Origin: Eimeria necatrix
Lineage: Eukaryota; Apicomplexa; Conoidasida; Eucoccidiorida; Eimeriidae
Length of the DNA stretch: 64,000 bases
NCBI RefSeq assembly: GCF_000499385.1
Contig: NW_013654102.1
Span: 7,501 to 71,500, forward strand
Direction of reading: 5' to 3'
Shown here: one piece after another, positions 46,119 to 58,600 of the stretch
Position numbering within the stretch: the stretch's first letter is position 1
Layout: the number at the start of each line of letters is the position of its first letter
The notes under the pieces: generated by a model
Told to the model about the DNA's origin: nothing
Database searches by the model: none
The model's input: only the letters and a program-made list of their open reading frames with translations
Translations under genes and position numbers: made by a program

Positions 46119-47397
46119 CGTGCTTATGAATACAAATCCGGGACGAAACGATCAGAAGGCAACGGAGGTCCGTGTTTTTCCAGTTTGTTCGAGCAGCGGC
46201 CAGGCAAGTAGCCCGTAGCTGCAGACTCGAGCCGGTGTTCTCCTTGACGGTTGCTTGTTGGAGTATTGGAGCAATACAAACAAGGAAAAGATTAAGAAAA
46301 ATTGTTTTCTGCAAGCAAATAGTGGCGGTGTCGCTTAGGGATCTTTACTTTCAGCAGACACTTGTGATCTAAGAAAGCTGCAAGTGACCCGGAAAGAAGT
46401 GAAAAGCAATGCGTTACTCGGTAATATTGGTTCTGCTGCTCATCGCATCCCAATGAAATCACTCCTCAAAAATTCAGCATTTTTCTGTGGAGCAAGAAAG
46501 ATATCCTTCCTTCAATAGAAGCTCCTGTTCAGGGGAACAATCAATTGGTGGTGGTCTGAGCGCCTCTGTTACTGGGGCTGCGGCCGAAAGGCCTTGTCTT
46601 GCTGTCATTAGCTCTTATGTGGGATTGACCTAACCGGTGCCGTTGCTTTTCAGACGAACTAACAGATTTCCATCAATGTGGAAAAATGCAGATGGAACCG
46701 CTATGTAACCGAGCAGAAATGGCTGAGGCATAGGAGCGCATCAGCTGGCCGTCCGGAGTATATGCACTTGAAATAACCGTTAAAACGTTGCTCTCCACTT
46801 CAAGAATATCGAAACTCATTCAGGAGGTTTCTTTAGTCTGGCGTTTCTTCATTCTGCTGAATCCGCAGTGGCCTAGGCCCTTCGGGTAGCGTTGCAGCCT
46901 GTCGAGGCGGCATCTACATGTAGCAAGATGCCACGTTAATTTTTACCAGTTTCTTGTCCTCCATTTTGCGCGGCACCTCATGCGGCAACCGTTAAGCTGA
47001 ACCCGCTGCTGCCCGATCTGCCGCCGGATTTCACCGTGTAATAACACTCCATAGTGTGTTCGCCTTTTTCCACCCGAGGCCGGCATTCTAGCACAACTCA
47101 AGAACCTGCTTGGTCATATAGATTATAACCCAACAGTATTATCGGTAAAGCTATGTTCCATCTCAAAGACTTCGTAGTTGCATGGAAATCTAACGGCTAA
47201 CTGAGCTGGTCGGACGATGAGGGCCACTGACATTTTTCAGTTCCACGTGTTAGGTTTGATATTTTCGAGATCAGCTTGCCTTTCTCAGCCTATGGTTCAT
47301 ATTGCCGTTTCTTCACTGCATTAACATGGGATAGGCATTTCAGTGTGAATTTTCCCTGTGTTTTCATAGAAGGGATTTCTAGGGCACAACAATTACA
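46119..47397. promoter_or_regulatory. Divergent region between AK9-like and CFAP251 genes
   Basis: 1.28 kb between two start codons pointing outward, both for predicted flagellar proteins, so it is a candidate shared promoter. No repeat of the left-half types and no convincing small gene was seen. Confidence 0.55.
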
Positions 47398-50300
47398 ATG
47401 ATCACTGAATCTTCAGATGCCCGTAAGGGCACCACATCCGAACACCAGGAGTCTAGGAAGCAAAGTCAAGAAGATCCAGCAAGGGAAGAAGGCAGCCCAC
47501 ACAGTGCAGCGGTTCTGCATTGCACCGAAAGCGCCAGTGAAACCAACACTCCCATAGTAAGCTTTCCTTTTGAATGCTCCGTGCGGCACTTGAGTTCCCG
47601 ATTTCAGAGAACTGCATGAGTGCCATTCGGCTTTGTGTGAGGGATTTCAGAAGCTCGAATGGGCTTTCGGCTTCGACAAGGGCATTCGAAATGGCGTGCA
47701 CAGTCTTTCAAGAGGCCCGAACTCGGAGAAAGCAATTTTTTTCCCTGCATCCAATACTGGTGTAATTCATATGTACAATGAAGAGGGACTGAAAACCAAA
47801 GCCGAGAGGCAAGTGCTTCTGCGAGGCCACATCAACCACATATCAGGTGTTGCCATCTCAGAAGACAAAGAGTGGATTGCAACTGCAGATACGGGACAGG
47901 TACCGTGAGCCAGCCGTCTAGATTTCACTCGGCTTCGGTGTTGGTCAGTCAGCGATTGGCAAGGGGGCCGAATTTTTGCGAGTGCTGTATATCTTGCTAG
48001 TAACTTTTGGGTTCAGCGAATCGTCGCTACGTGCTAGAAGTATCCCTTTTCTTGATGCTCTTCAGAACAGCTTGCTCATTGTATGGAACAGAACGGAAGC
48101 AAGACGCGTAAAAGTATACACGAATCCTCACCCAATGGGTTCGCCTTCGACACCATTTTTACACACTGAGTCTGCTGAAAACGTGTAGAATCACATTTCC
48201 AAATGCCTAAAAAGCTACGAAGAATAGAAGTGCCTAAGTCTTATTTCCTGAAGCTGCAAGCACCTGAATCGTGCACACTGTATTTTCCGGTTCTAGGGGT
48301 TGTATCAGTTGATTTCACGCCCGATGCAAAGCTTATCGTTACGCTGTCGGCGCTTATCCCCGAAGCATACATCATCGGAAGAGCACCTTCTCAGGAGGCA
48401 TCTAATTACGAAGATTCAACAATTCAGGACGCCCTGAAGGCTACAGAAACTTCCGACGCTCCTCAAGAGAATGAGAACAGTCTTGAAGCTGACATCTACC
48501 AGGGAGTAGCTATTTGGAATTGGAGGGATTCTGGGCAAGCCCCACATTCATTTGACTGTTCTTTGCTATGTAGCACCTGTTGTTTTATGCCCTCTATGGA
48601 AAAAATAAGTTAAATGTGTCATTACATTCGGGTGATTTTTAGGAATGCGCCGTTGAGAGTTGCGGTTATCGCCACCCCAGATATCCAAGTAAGTACTTGT
48701 TAGCTTCGTTGGACAAAGTTTTGTATACAGGTCCACGAAGCTGCACAGAACGTCATATTTGCTTCTCAGTGACCGCCTTTACTCTGCGAATGCGCAGCAC
48801 GAAATTCGTTTTAATCCATGGGATGTGAACGAGTTACTGACCAGCGGGAGGCGCCGTGTTTTGTTTTGGTATTGGCACTGCGAGGACGTATCTTTCCACT
48901 TCTATTCCCCCGCGCTTCAGTCGAGAACGTTTAAACAGAAAATTGGAGATATAACGACGTCTGCCTTTGTTCCACGCTCTACGAAGGCTCTCTCTGGTGT
49001 GTATCTTCCTTTCTTGAAGAAATGGTTGTGATATGCCAAACCGCTTCTAAGCATCAAGCACGTAAGGCTGTGAATGCAGGCTTTAAATCCCGATAGCGAC
49101 TCTACATATGCCTTTATGGCTATGTGGAGCCCGCAGGCACAACGGATGGGGACGTGGTAATGTGGAACCTGAGTCTTATTCTTGACGGGTATGCATCTAA
49201 GACTGAGGGCTTCTGCGCTGCAGAAGGCCTAGTGACCAGCGGTTACATTTTTGTGGTGGGAGAGAAGACAAACTGTTTCTCTGTTGCTTCGCCATGAATT
49301 TAAAAGATGCGCTGGCTCCCCACCACACTATCCCATGCAGTTGAATATTAGCGTTGGGTGATGTGCATCTGTGCCGTTTGTCGCAGGCTTAGCAGGCCTG
49401 ATGAGCGCCGGGCAGTGTCAATCCTTAGGTTGCGAGACTCATGCGTCACTTGCTTACAAACAGTTCAAGACCGTTTAATCGTTGCAGGCTTCGCTGATGG
49501 AACAGTTTGGTAGGCCAAAGCCAAAACGTAAGGAGCACAGTGCATTCCAACAAAGGACTCATTGGTTTCCAGATTATTTGCTGCCAGAACAAGAACAAAT
49601 CTCGCTCCTCATGGGGAGTGTGCATTGTGACGTTCTGTTCAGTTTCTATGACGTGCAGCTTCGACTTGTCAGGTGCTTCGAAGATCTGGATGCTGTGAGT
49701 CCAGTCAAAGAACAGCTCGCCGCGCACAAAACCGTGGAACTTTTTTTCAATGGACTATTTGCTCATCGTTCAAATCTCGGAAATATTTTCACCTTTTGAA
49801 GCGAGTTGGCAATTTTAACTGGCTTCTCAGGGACAAATAAAGTGTGTATCCTTCATGGGCACTGCGGCATCAAATAACAGTACGCGAGCACAGTACTAAC
49901 TGGAAGCCGTACTGCGTGCATCCGTCTGAGTGTATTTGTATTTGGGCTTTGTCTCTTGCTTTCCTCAGATTCCTACACGCGCATAGCTTTTCAGTATAAA
50001 ATAGAACCACCTTTTAGAGGCAATAAACTAAGTATCTGCTCCTCTCCATGTATATAGGCTCAGCATTCCCACACTTAGAAGGTCAGGCTACCCCCTCAAA
50101 GAATTCAGCAAAACTTTCGCACGAGTGGATGGACGATGCGAAACGCCTACCACCTTTTGTTGTTTCAACGTCAAAAGCAAGAATCCTAGAAATAATCCCT
50201 GCCGGCCTTTCCCGGGAAGATGAGCAATGTTTGAAGGAAGCGTGAGAAAAGCCAGTAGCCTCATAAGCAACGTTTTCGTTTGTTTTATTCCCACATAGCT

Positions 50301-53300
50301 CAATACCAGCATTATTATACTCCACTCCGGTTCATTTGCTGGCTCCTGTTCTTTCTCAGGGTCATTACTGTATTTGAGGGGCTTGACGCTGCACCCACTG
50401 CGCTAGTATTCCACCCTTTTAAGCCAATCCTCGCTGTAGCTGGACTCACAGGTAAAGTACTCTCCTCTCACAAAAATAGGCCCTGGTATCATGCTGCCGC
50501 ATGTCACAACCCTCAGGCTCAATCCTCAGTGTACACAGCAGTGCACACTGTATACTAAGCTTGTATACTTCGACGAGTGTTCTCCAAGGATGCTACTCTC
50601 AGGTTTTATGAGGCTCTGGAATACTGGCAACCATGCAGTGCTCGGCAACGTTTGGTTTGACAGATTATCTCCAACTGTCAGTTTATACTATGGTCATTCC
50701 TGTGGTTCGGAGAGCAGCTCCATTTAATCTGCAGTTTTTGTCTTCGGTATTCCCTGAAGTCCAAGAATGCTAACACTTCAAAGAGTTACAGTTTTGTCGT
50801 GGCTTACATGAGCAGGCGGCAGCATTTAGCCCTAATGGAACTTTTTTGGCCATTGGTTTCAGCAATGGAACCTTGAAGATCTGTGAATTTAAAATTCCAG
50901 AAGACCTGAATGGGTCTTCACAAGGTTTTGGCGGAGCGAAACACTGGATTGTTGAATTATTTAACACAAGGGAAAGCCGTGAAGCAGTCACGCATGTAAG
51001 CTGTTTTCTCAACTCGCTTTTTTTTCGATATTGAAGAGATGTCTTGTACGTTTACGGCGCATCCGAAACAATTGGCACAAAAGCGTCTGGTGCTTTTTTT
51101 GTTTCGGTACAGTGTACATTTAGTGAAGATTCGGCTCATCTCGCTGTTGCCTATGCGGACAATATCGTTTGCCTGTTTCGGTAAGCCGAATGAGCTATTC
51201 GCCGGAGCTTGCAATTTTCAGCGAATTACAGATTGCGAAGGACAATCCCACTTTGTCACTTTCATTACTTCCCGTGGTGGCTTTGTCTGTACAGTTACGA
51301 CTGCCGCATGGGAAATCCGCAGTATCCCGAGGAGTGGACATTTGCAGGTCACCGCATACGTAGTCCCCTAGTTCGCAGCTACAAGTGATTTCGTTAATAA
51401 GTCCCACTTACAGGCTACTTAACAATATAGCTGCTCGCAGCTACCTTTTTCACAGAGCAATTTTTATCAAGCACTGGTGCTAGCAAGATGAAGCCTCTTC
51501 CATCATAATTTGTGGCTTCGATGCCTGGGTTATGCGCGCAACAGAGAAGTATCTGATGCAGAACAGCTTTGTCGGCAAATGTAAAAACCGTTTGAGACCT
51601 GCAGCACTGCCATTTCAGGGAAGCATTGCTCACACTATCGAAGGATCTGCGGCCTTTCTTTCGCACATGCCCAAGGAGAGCCTACAGTCATGCAGATTCA
51701 ACAGCCGGCTGCCGGCGGGCCAACAACAGCCGCTCTTGTGGGTGGAGTGCAGTCTTTCACATCGCGGCCAGCCCAACAGCCTCTTCCGACGGCATCTCCT
51801 CACCTTTACAGTCAGGGCTATCCGCGCCTTTTTAGCGTTGGCGAAGACCGCGTTCTTATCGAATATGATGTTCCGAATTCATTTGAGCACACAGGTGACG
51901 TCTATAACGAGTTCTTCTTCCAAAGAGCTTGATAAAAATCTCTAGACGGCTACCAGTGCAAAGAATATGCGTAACACGGTTCCTGGATTCCTGTCTGTAG
52001 CTGCACACCGATAGTGTCAGTGTTGTTTTTGCCTTTGCGCGTCACTAGAAATAAGAATCATGCGGCTCATGCCTTTAGGTCTCCTAAAACGTTGGTCCTG
52101 TGTAGTTCAACAGCGCGCTTTTCCTGCTGGCTGTTTGGCACTGCCTTCTCCTGTGAGAAAACCACGGTTCTTAAAGAAGGCGCAGCCTGCACATGAATAC
52201 CTTGAGCCCACTGCCTACCACCATTCCTAGCTAACAATTTTTCCCCTGATTTGTTAGAGGTTGTGACGTCTTGTGGCTACTCAGTCTGGAGAAACGGATA
52301 CCGAGGTCCTTGTTTATTCAACGGAAGCCAAGGCGACAGTGTGGAGCGCAAACTCTATGGCTTGCGTGAAGGTAGGGAAGCCGCTCCAGAGGCAGCCACA
52401 TATGGTTGATATTATCTCCGAAAAAATGTTTGACAAGCATATTCAAGGCAGTGTTTGAGAGGTAGACTCGCCATCAAGTGGGGGCGTTCGGCTGCTAATG
52501 CTGATGTTTAGACTGCCTCTGTTGCAATGGGGAACGGGGGCGTCCTGAGGTTGGCTCTGATGCAAGATTGGACCCAAAGTGCAGGAACAAGAAGCCGATT
52601 TGGGTAAACCAACCAGCAGTATTCTTCTTGCTATAAAGTTGCTCTTGCCAAAGAAGGTTTTTTAGCTTCTTGGTAACCAAAAGCTAGGTAACCAGAACTT
52701 TCACTTTGGGGCTAAAAGATAAAACGTCGGACTAGCTTATGGCTGCTATTCACAGTCCAGTTCTTCTGGGTGCGTGCAAGGAGCAACTGCTAGGCATCCA
52801 CCAGCTGCCACTGGACGGGTCAGTTTGGGTGTACATTTCCTGGGTAATCCTTGATGTTCTCAAGAGTTTCTGCTTGTTCAGACTGCGACTTTTTACGATG
52901 CACCGGGCTCAGTACCTCGTGAAAATTAAAAGTAGCCATTTCATGCCTCTTGCGTGCTTGCAGCAACCCATTCAAGAGTGTCTGTGTGGCGGCGCATGCG
53001 GGGCAAATCGTAGCTTTAGCCGCGTCTCCTCCACGCGGTGGATGCACCACCGTTTTTACTTGTGGAGGCAGCGACTTCACGGTCCTCCAGTGGAGTGTAA
53101 ATCACTTAGCAGTAGATAGAGCATTTCAACGAGGTAATGCCCGAAAGGACTGTAGCGTCAAGCAGTTACAGTTCCCGTTTTCCCCCTCCAGTTTCAGTGA
53201 GAGCGTGTGCTGCTCCCACAGGACCGCCTGGACAGGAATCAATCCTGGAGCGTTTTCCTGGAGGACGCACTGTGAGCTCTCGTTTGATGGGATATGCCTT

Positions 53301-54240
53301 GCTCTACCTTTTCATGGAGCTGACTAAACGAAGTCTCGCATTACTACAAGTCACCGCAGGTGCTTAGTACTCACAACTCAGGCCCCAGCAACTCTCTGGC
53401 TGCGCTCTATCATTCAGGGTAATTTCTATCGTGCAGCCAAGGAACTATTTTACTACTCTCAGCTACGCAGCCAAGGTGAACACACAACACGCAGCAGACG
53501 ACTTGGAGGTACAGTGCCGATCGGCGAGCTCCCAAACCTTCTCTGTGCCCTGGGTGAAGCGCCCACACAGCTGGAGCTTAATAATATTTTCAGCGAGTGC
53601 CGAGGTACAGTGGGAGTCATGCACCGTCTATCTGCAAACGCACATTCAACGGATAGTAACAGAGAAGCTACAGAGTCCGACGGAATTTCATTTGAGCGCT
53701 TCCTTGAACTGTACCTCAACCAACGGGCTTCTCAATCGTTTCAGTACTCTGATGTAGTCACCGCGTTCAAGCAGATCAGCAGAGGACGAGATGGAGAAGA
53801 AATGTCACCGGAAGCCTTGACAAAGCTTCTCCTGACGGTAAGAAGGCATCAGTATCCCCATCTACTCATGCTTAAGGCATGTGCCTATCGTTTAACCTTA
53901 ATTAAACTTGTCAACTTTCTTTTAATCTGTATCCATGCAGAAAGGGGAAGCTATGACGGAAGATGAGTTGAGTCACTGCCTAGAGGTACGCCTCTACGTT
54001 GGCGCTCAGCTGCAACTTTCAAAGGTTTGGCATTCTCCATAGTTGTTGTTCAGCGGCGTTAACGCGCACAAGTGTTGCTTAGAGAGTATCAAATATACGC
54101 AAATATGTACTGCAAGAGTGCTCAGTACTGAGTTGCGCTTGCAGGTTCTGACAGGTTTCCCATCACTCTCAGCACTTTGTTCTCGGGGCAGTTTAACAGG
54201 CGACTTCTTCGCTCGCCATGTGCTTCAGATGGAGCCTTAA
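47398..54240 (+). CDS. CFAP251: CFAP251 (WDR66), radial spoke-associated WD protein
   Basis: About twenty exons. The first three junctions phase cleanly (47398-47556, 47651-47899, 48066-48138, then from 48297). Translation gives KLEWAFGFDKG, HINHISGVAISEDKEWIATA, NSLLIVWNRTEARRVKVY, VVSVDFTPDAKLIVTLSA, EIRFNPWDVNELLTSGRRRV, DGDVVMWNLS, LIVAGFADGTVW, FYDVQLRLVRCFEDLDA, FSPNGTFLAIGFSNGTLKI, RLFSVGEDRVLIEYDVPNS and TCGGSDFTVLQWSV: a double set of WD repeats in CFAP251 order. The C-terminus has FYRAAKELFYYSQLRSQGE and EF-hand-like segments (GELPNLLCALGEAPTQLELN, KGEAMTEDELSHCLEV), as in CFAP251. That protein belongs to the calmodulin- and spoke-associated complex at radial spoke RS3. The acidic N-terminus (53 residues in exon 1) is typical. 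Confidence 0.93.
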
Positions 54241-55663
54241 CCCAATTTGCTTAATACCGTTTACTCAAAAAGGCTGCCAGGCTCATGCCACATGCATTGT
54301 CACCCCTCAACTCTCAGCAATTGCTAACGTACGCTGAATGCGTAGTCGGCCTTGAGCAACGCCTTCCTGTACTATTTTTTATGGTTTAGCCACTGCCATA
54401 TGCCAAGAACTATCTGCAAAGATGCATAAGGCAGGGCCATTTTTAGACCGAAAGCCTGACAGGCAGAAGCGGAGAATTTGCCTAACCTGCACTATTAGTG
54501 CCTGGAGTTACCATCATACGTTTGTGGCGAGTAGCAACTTTGCGCCAAGTAGTAATATTTTAAGGGTTCTCTAGGAAAGCAGGAACCTCTTATACTGCAT
54601 GCTTGTTTCATTCACATCAATTTCAACACCTGTGCCTGCTACGCTGAAAGATTCACCTCTACCGTAGCACTCTCAAGCAGCCTGGGTAAGAGAGCAAAGC
54701 GGAAACCTAATGGTAGTAGATGGCGAGCTTGTGTACGTGTTAAGAAGACACTGCATCATTTTGGGCACAAATAATTCATATAAACAAGTCAGATAACCCA
54801 TGCGAATGCACAGATTGCTAAACGTCATCTAAGGGCAGCTTGCAACCGAACTGGAAATTATGCATGAGGAGAAGCAAGTGAGTCGAAGCGTTATCTAGTT
54901 TGGAGTCACGCTATATCGAGGATGTGATTCAAGAAGACAATAGCGGAATGAGGCTTTACGTGTGCAGAGAAGAAAATAACAGTTGTAGACTCACTCATCC
55001 GTGTGTCTACGAGCGATGCACGGGACAGAAGCGCTTGAGAAGCTGACCACTAGTTTCTCCGCAGAGTCATTGATATCAGTGGCTCCTTTCGGCGATGAAT
55101 GCCTTACTTAGGCTTGCCAAGCAGCTGTGCGTTTTTCTAAAGAGGTTTTTTTAGGATACCTCCAGAGAGCTAGCTCTACTTAATCACATTGGCATCCCGG
55201 CAGGTTCCAGCACACTATGGACCAAGAGTTTCCTCTTTGGAAGACTCGTTATATTTACTTGTTCAGTTTTGAGCTCTACATGGCGGCAAGTTGGAGAAAT
55301 CGGGGACAGATAGAGATAGCACTATTTTCGCTCTACAGATTCACTCCACACCGGGATATCACCATCACGAGGCTTCGAACTTGAAGGAGAGATACTGTTC
55401 TGAAATACTCACTTCATGCTTTTCCTTAGACACCGGGCTCCAGCTCTTATACGCCATGTTAATTCGGCACATTCTTCTCATGAGACCTTCATGTGGTGAG
55501 GCCAATGTTCGAACTCAATTCGAGCAGTAATTGAGCCTTTTTTGCAAATGTGAGTGTCTCTCCGTAGAGCAAAACTGAATGTGTAAGCAACTCTTACTGA
55601 AGGCTGATCTCCAGCCACTGATTCGGCTTCCTGCACAGTAGTGCACAGTTCTGCCTGGTAGGT
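54241..55663. other. Convergent intergenic region, CFAP251 to DNAAF5
   Basis: About 1.4 kb between two 3' ends, with no simple repeats and no recognisable coding sequence. One 79-codon open frame at 55291-55530 has no family resemblance and is probably chance. Confidence 0.55.
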
Positions 55664-58600
55664 TTAGGCAGCTAAGGGCTGACGATCAGCTGGATGGTGC
55701 TGAAGTTGCTGCAGCTTCAACAACTTCCGGCCAAGCGCTTTATATCTTTCGGGATAGAGACAGCTGGATTCCGCTGTTTGTATCTCCTGCAAAAGGTGGC
55801 ATAATTAAGCTTAAGAAACTATCTCAAGCGTGACGGCCGACGCAATTCAACCAGAGGCGTGTTAGACTTCCTCAAGAAGCTGCCTGCAGAATTAGCATTT
55901 TTCACGTTTTCCAATACGATAAACTTGTCTGAAAACTCACGAAAACGCCACTGCTTACCTCTAGAAGAAGAGGTTCCAGCTCTTCCGCGCCCGCTAAAAG
56001 AGCTGCTTCTGCTGCACTTGCTAGAGCTGCACTCCGGTCATCTAAGCAGATGCATAGGCGCCGGCAAATTTCGATGGCGCTAGACCTATGAATGAGGAAG
56101 GGGCGCTGTTCTAATAATGCCTCTAAAGCAGTGGCAGCAGCAAGGCGAACGTCGTCACGAGCATCATCAAGCCGCTGCTGCAGAGGATTTGCAATAGTTG
56201 ACGCGAGTTGTCGCAGAGCCTCGTGTTGTTCCTTGTCCCCCTGCACAACAACAAAAAATATGATCAGTCGTAGTTTAGTGGTGTAATGCAAAAGAGCAGT
56301 CGCTGTGTGAATTCTTAAAGGCTTGCGGTCACAGCATTAGAAGATGGCGTTTTCAGAGATAGTGTTCTCAACAATGTAAAAAGGGGGGTAAGCGACTTGA
56401 GCGATTTAAGTCGAAACTGAGCAAACTCACGTGGAGGTCCAAGAACAACTGACGCACTACACCAACTGCAACCGAGCGTACGTCAGCATTCCAGTCATCA
56501 TCCATACAAGAGACCAACAAGGGCGAAAGCAGAGACACTGCCGCCATGACTTGCCTAACGTGAGGTAGTTCTTGTGAAGCTGCATTATTCTGCTGTGTGC
56601 TTTCATTAGATTGTCCGTTCTGCCTTTGAGCTCCATCAACAGCTTCAACTTCACTGAGATACCCGTCTTCTAATTTCTTTATTGTTCTGTCACCATTCCT
56701 GTGAGCTTCGGATATATCAGGTGTAGTTTCTGCTGAGAGAGTAGGGATTATTCGTGAAACGCATAGCAAAGCTACCTGAGCAACTTACCATACCACAACC
56801 AGCCCTGTGTGTGCATTTGTCCCAGCCATTGACACAGGTATGTGATTGGTTCTGCTACTGAATATTTGTGTGCGCATCTACCTTCCGCAGCTTCGCATTG
56901 GCTTCCCCGGGCCGCCAGCGGAGATTTGGAACAAGGACATGCTCAAGTACCCAGCTCCCGTACGGCCTGAAGAAACGCACGCTTGGCATGGAATTACACG
57001 ATGAGTTAAGTGAAGCCAAAGGCAAAAGAGCTTCTCAGGCCAGGGCAGCTGAAAGCAGCTTACCGTGCATGCGGTATGAAGAACGGGAGAGAAAACAGCG
57101 CTAGGCAGGCTAGGAGGACGTCGCCTCGCACTGCAGCTGTTGCTTCCTGAATATTGCTTTGTCTCCGTAGTATCTACATCAACAGCGTGAAAGCATAGAT
57201 CTTAGTATCTACATCAGCAGCTTGAAAGCATAGATCAAGCTGTCGTCTCGATAAAGCAAAGTGCCTCGGTGAAGAGAATGCCATAGACGTCGTATGCATC
57301 GTCACTCTCGTACCTTGACTAGGCGTTCTACTTTGAAGCATGTAGAGCTAAACGATGTCTGTTCAGCATCTGCTGCTTCCTGAGCCCCATGAAGTGCGCG
57401 AAGCAACAGCAGCCTCCGTGGATCACTGGCAGTCCAAGGAGTTTGCAAATCGTCACCAGAATCTGCTATAGCAATAGCATGATCACCACATTTGCAGTTG
57501 GCACTGTCACTTTCCAATTCGTTCCGCGCGAACTCGTCAAGGAATTCAAGATACAGGGCCAGGGGTCTTTTGCCAGTACACTGGCAGACTCGTGCCACCT
57601 GCCAAGAAACGCCACAGTGTGACATGAGCACTATAGTGCCTCATAGAATGAAGAGTTACATTCACGGTGCACTCGGCAAAGGATACTACACGTTAAAATC
57701 GCAGTTTTATCTCGACACTAAGACTGATGCTGTTGTGTCCTTGAAAGAAGATCCTGGAGTGGGAAAGGCGCTATACCACAGCTTTCGCAATTTCCTGGTT
57801 ACTCCGAGGGTCGATCTGCTGCAGCAAAGCTGCTGCGAACAGATTTCTGGCCTCTAGCTGGCAGAGACTTCCTGCTGCGCGTAGCAGCTGCAGCAGAGGA
57901 GCAGCTAAGAAGGGCGTTACTTTGTCACTGTCATCATCCACTGCTGTTGTTGCTGCTGCTCTGTTAGGAGCTTTGCCGCTCTTGGTGCCTTGCACGTGCT
58001 CTATGACCCGCACCAGCAGCCAAACTTCTTCTTTGCATAGTCCGTACACCCCGCAGAAAGCGCTTGTCGCATCTCCCTGGTGATTCTGTCGCGGCTGATT
58101 CTGCTGCATATAATGTGGCTTTAACCCCCGCAGGAGGCGTGCTAGCAGTAGCAGAGCCTGTTTCCTTGCTTCGAACGAACACACGGACGAGGTTCCAGAA
58201 GCAGCTGGCTTTGTCAGCTTCTGTTTCCCGCGTAGCCGCTTTTCTGAATGTAAAACTGTATCCACTACGTACTTATAACCTCCATCAAATCTTCCTAGAA
58301 ACGCTTTTTCAGCTTGCATCTCATCAAGCGGCCTGGTGGCTCGTTGGTCTGCCACAATATCCATTGTTGCAGCAGTCAGTGCATCTTGTTTTCTGCTTAT
58401 GTACACTTGTACGTCTTGTTGTAGGCCCAAATGAGTAGCAATTATAGGCAGCCAACAGCAAGGTGGGACCAGCAGCGCCACCTTCCCTGTGCACTGCAGA
58501 ACAAGCTCGACCGCTTCAAGCGAGCAACAAAGAGAGCTGCAAGCTCCCAGCTCTTGCAGACCTCCACGGTGCCACTCTTCTGTTGTGTGGTTGCCGCTTG

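Noticed and set aside
55291..55530. 79-codon plus-strand open frame between CFAP251 and DNAAF5
   Set aside because: No family resemblance, no splice or start context, and a length expected by chance in this composition.
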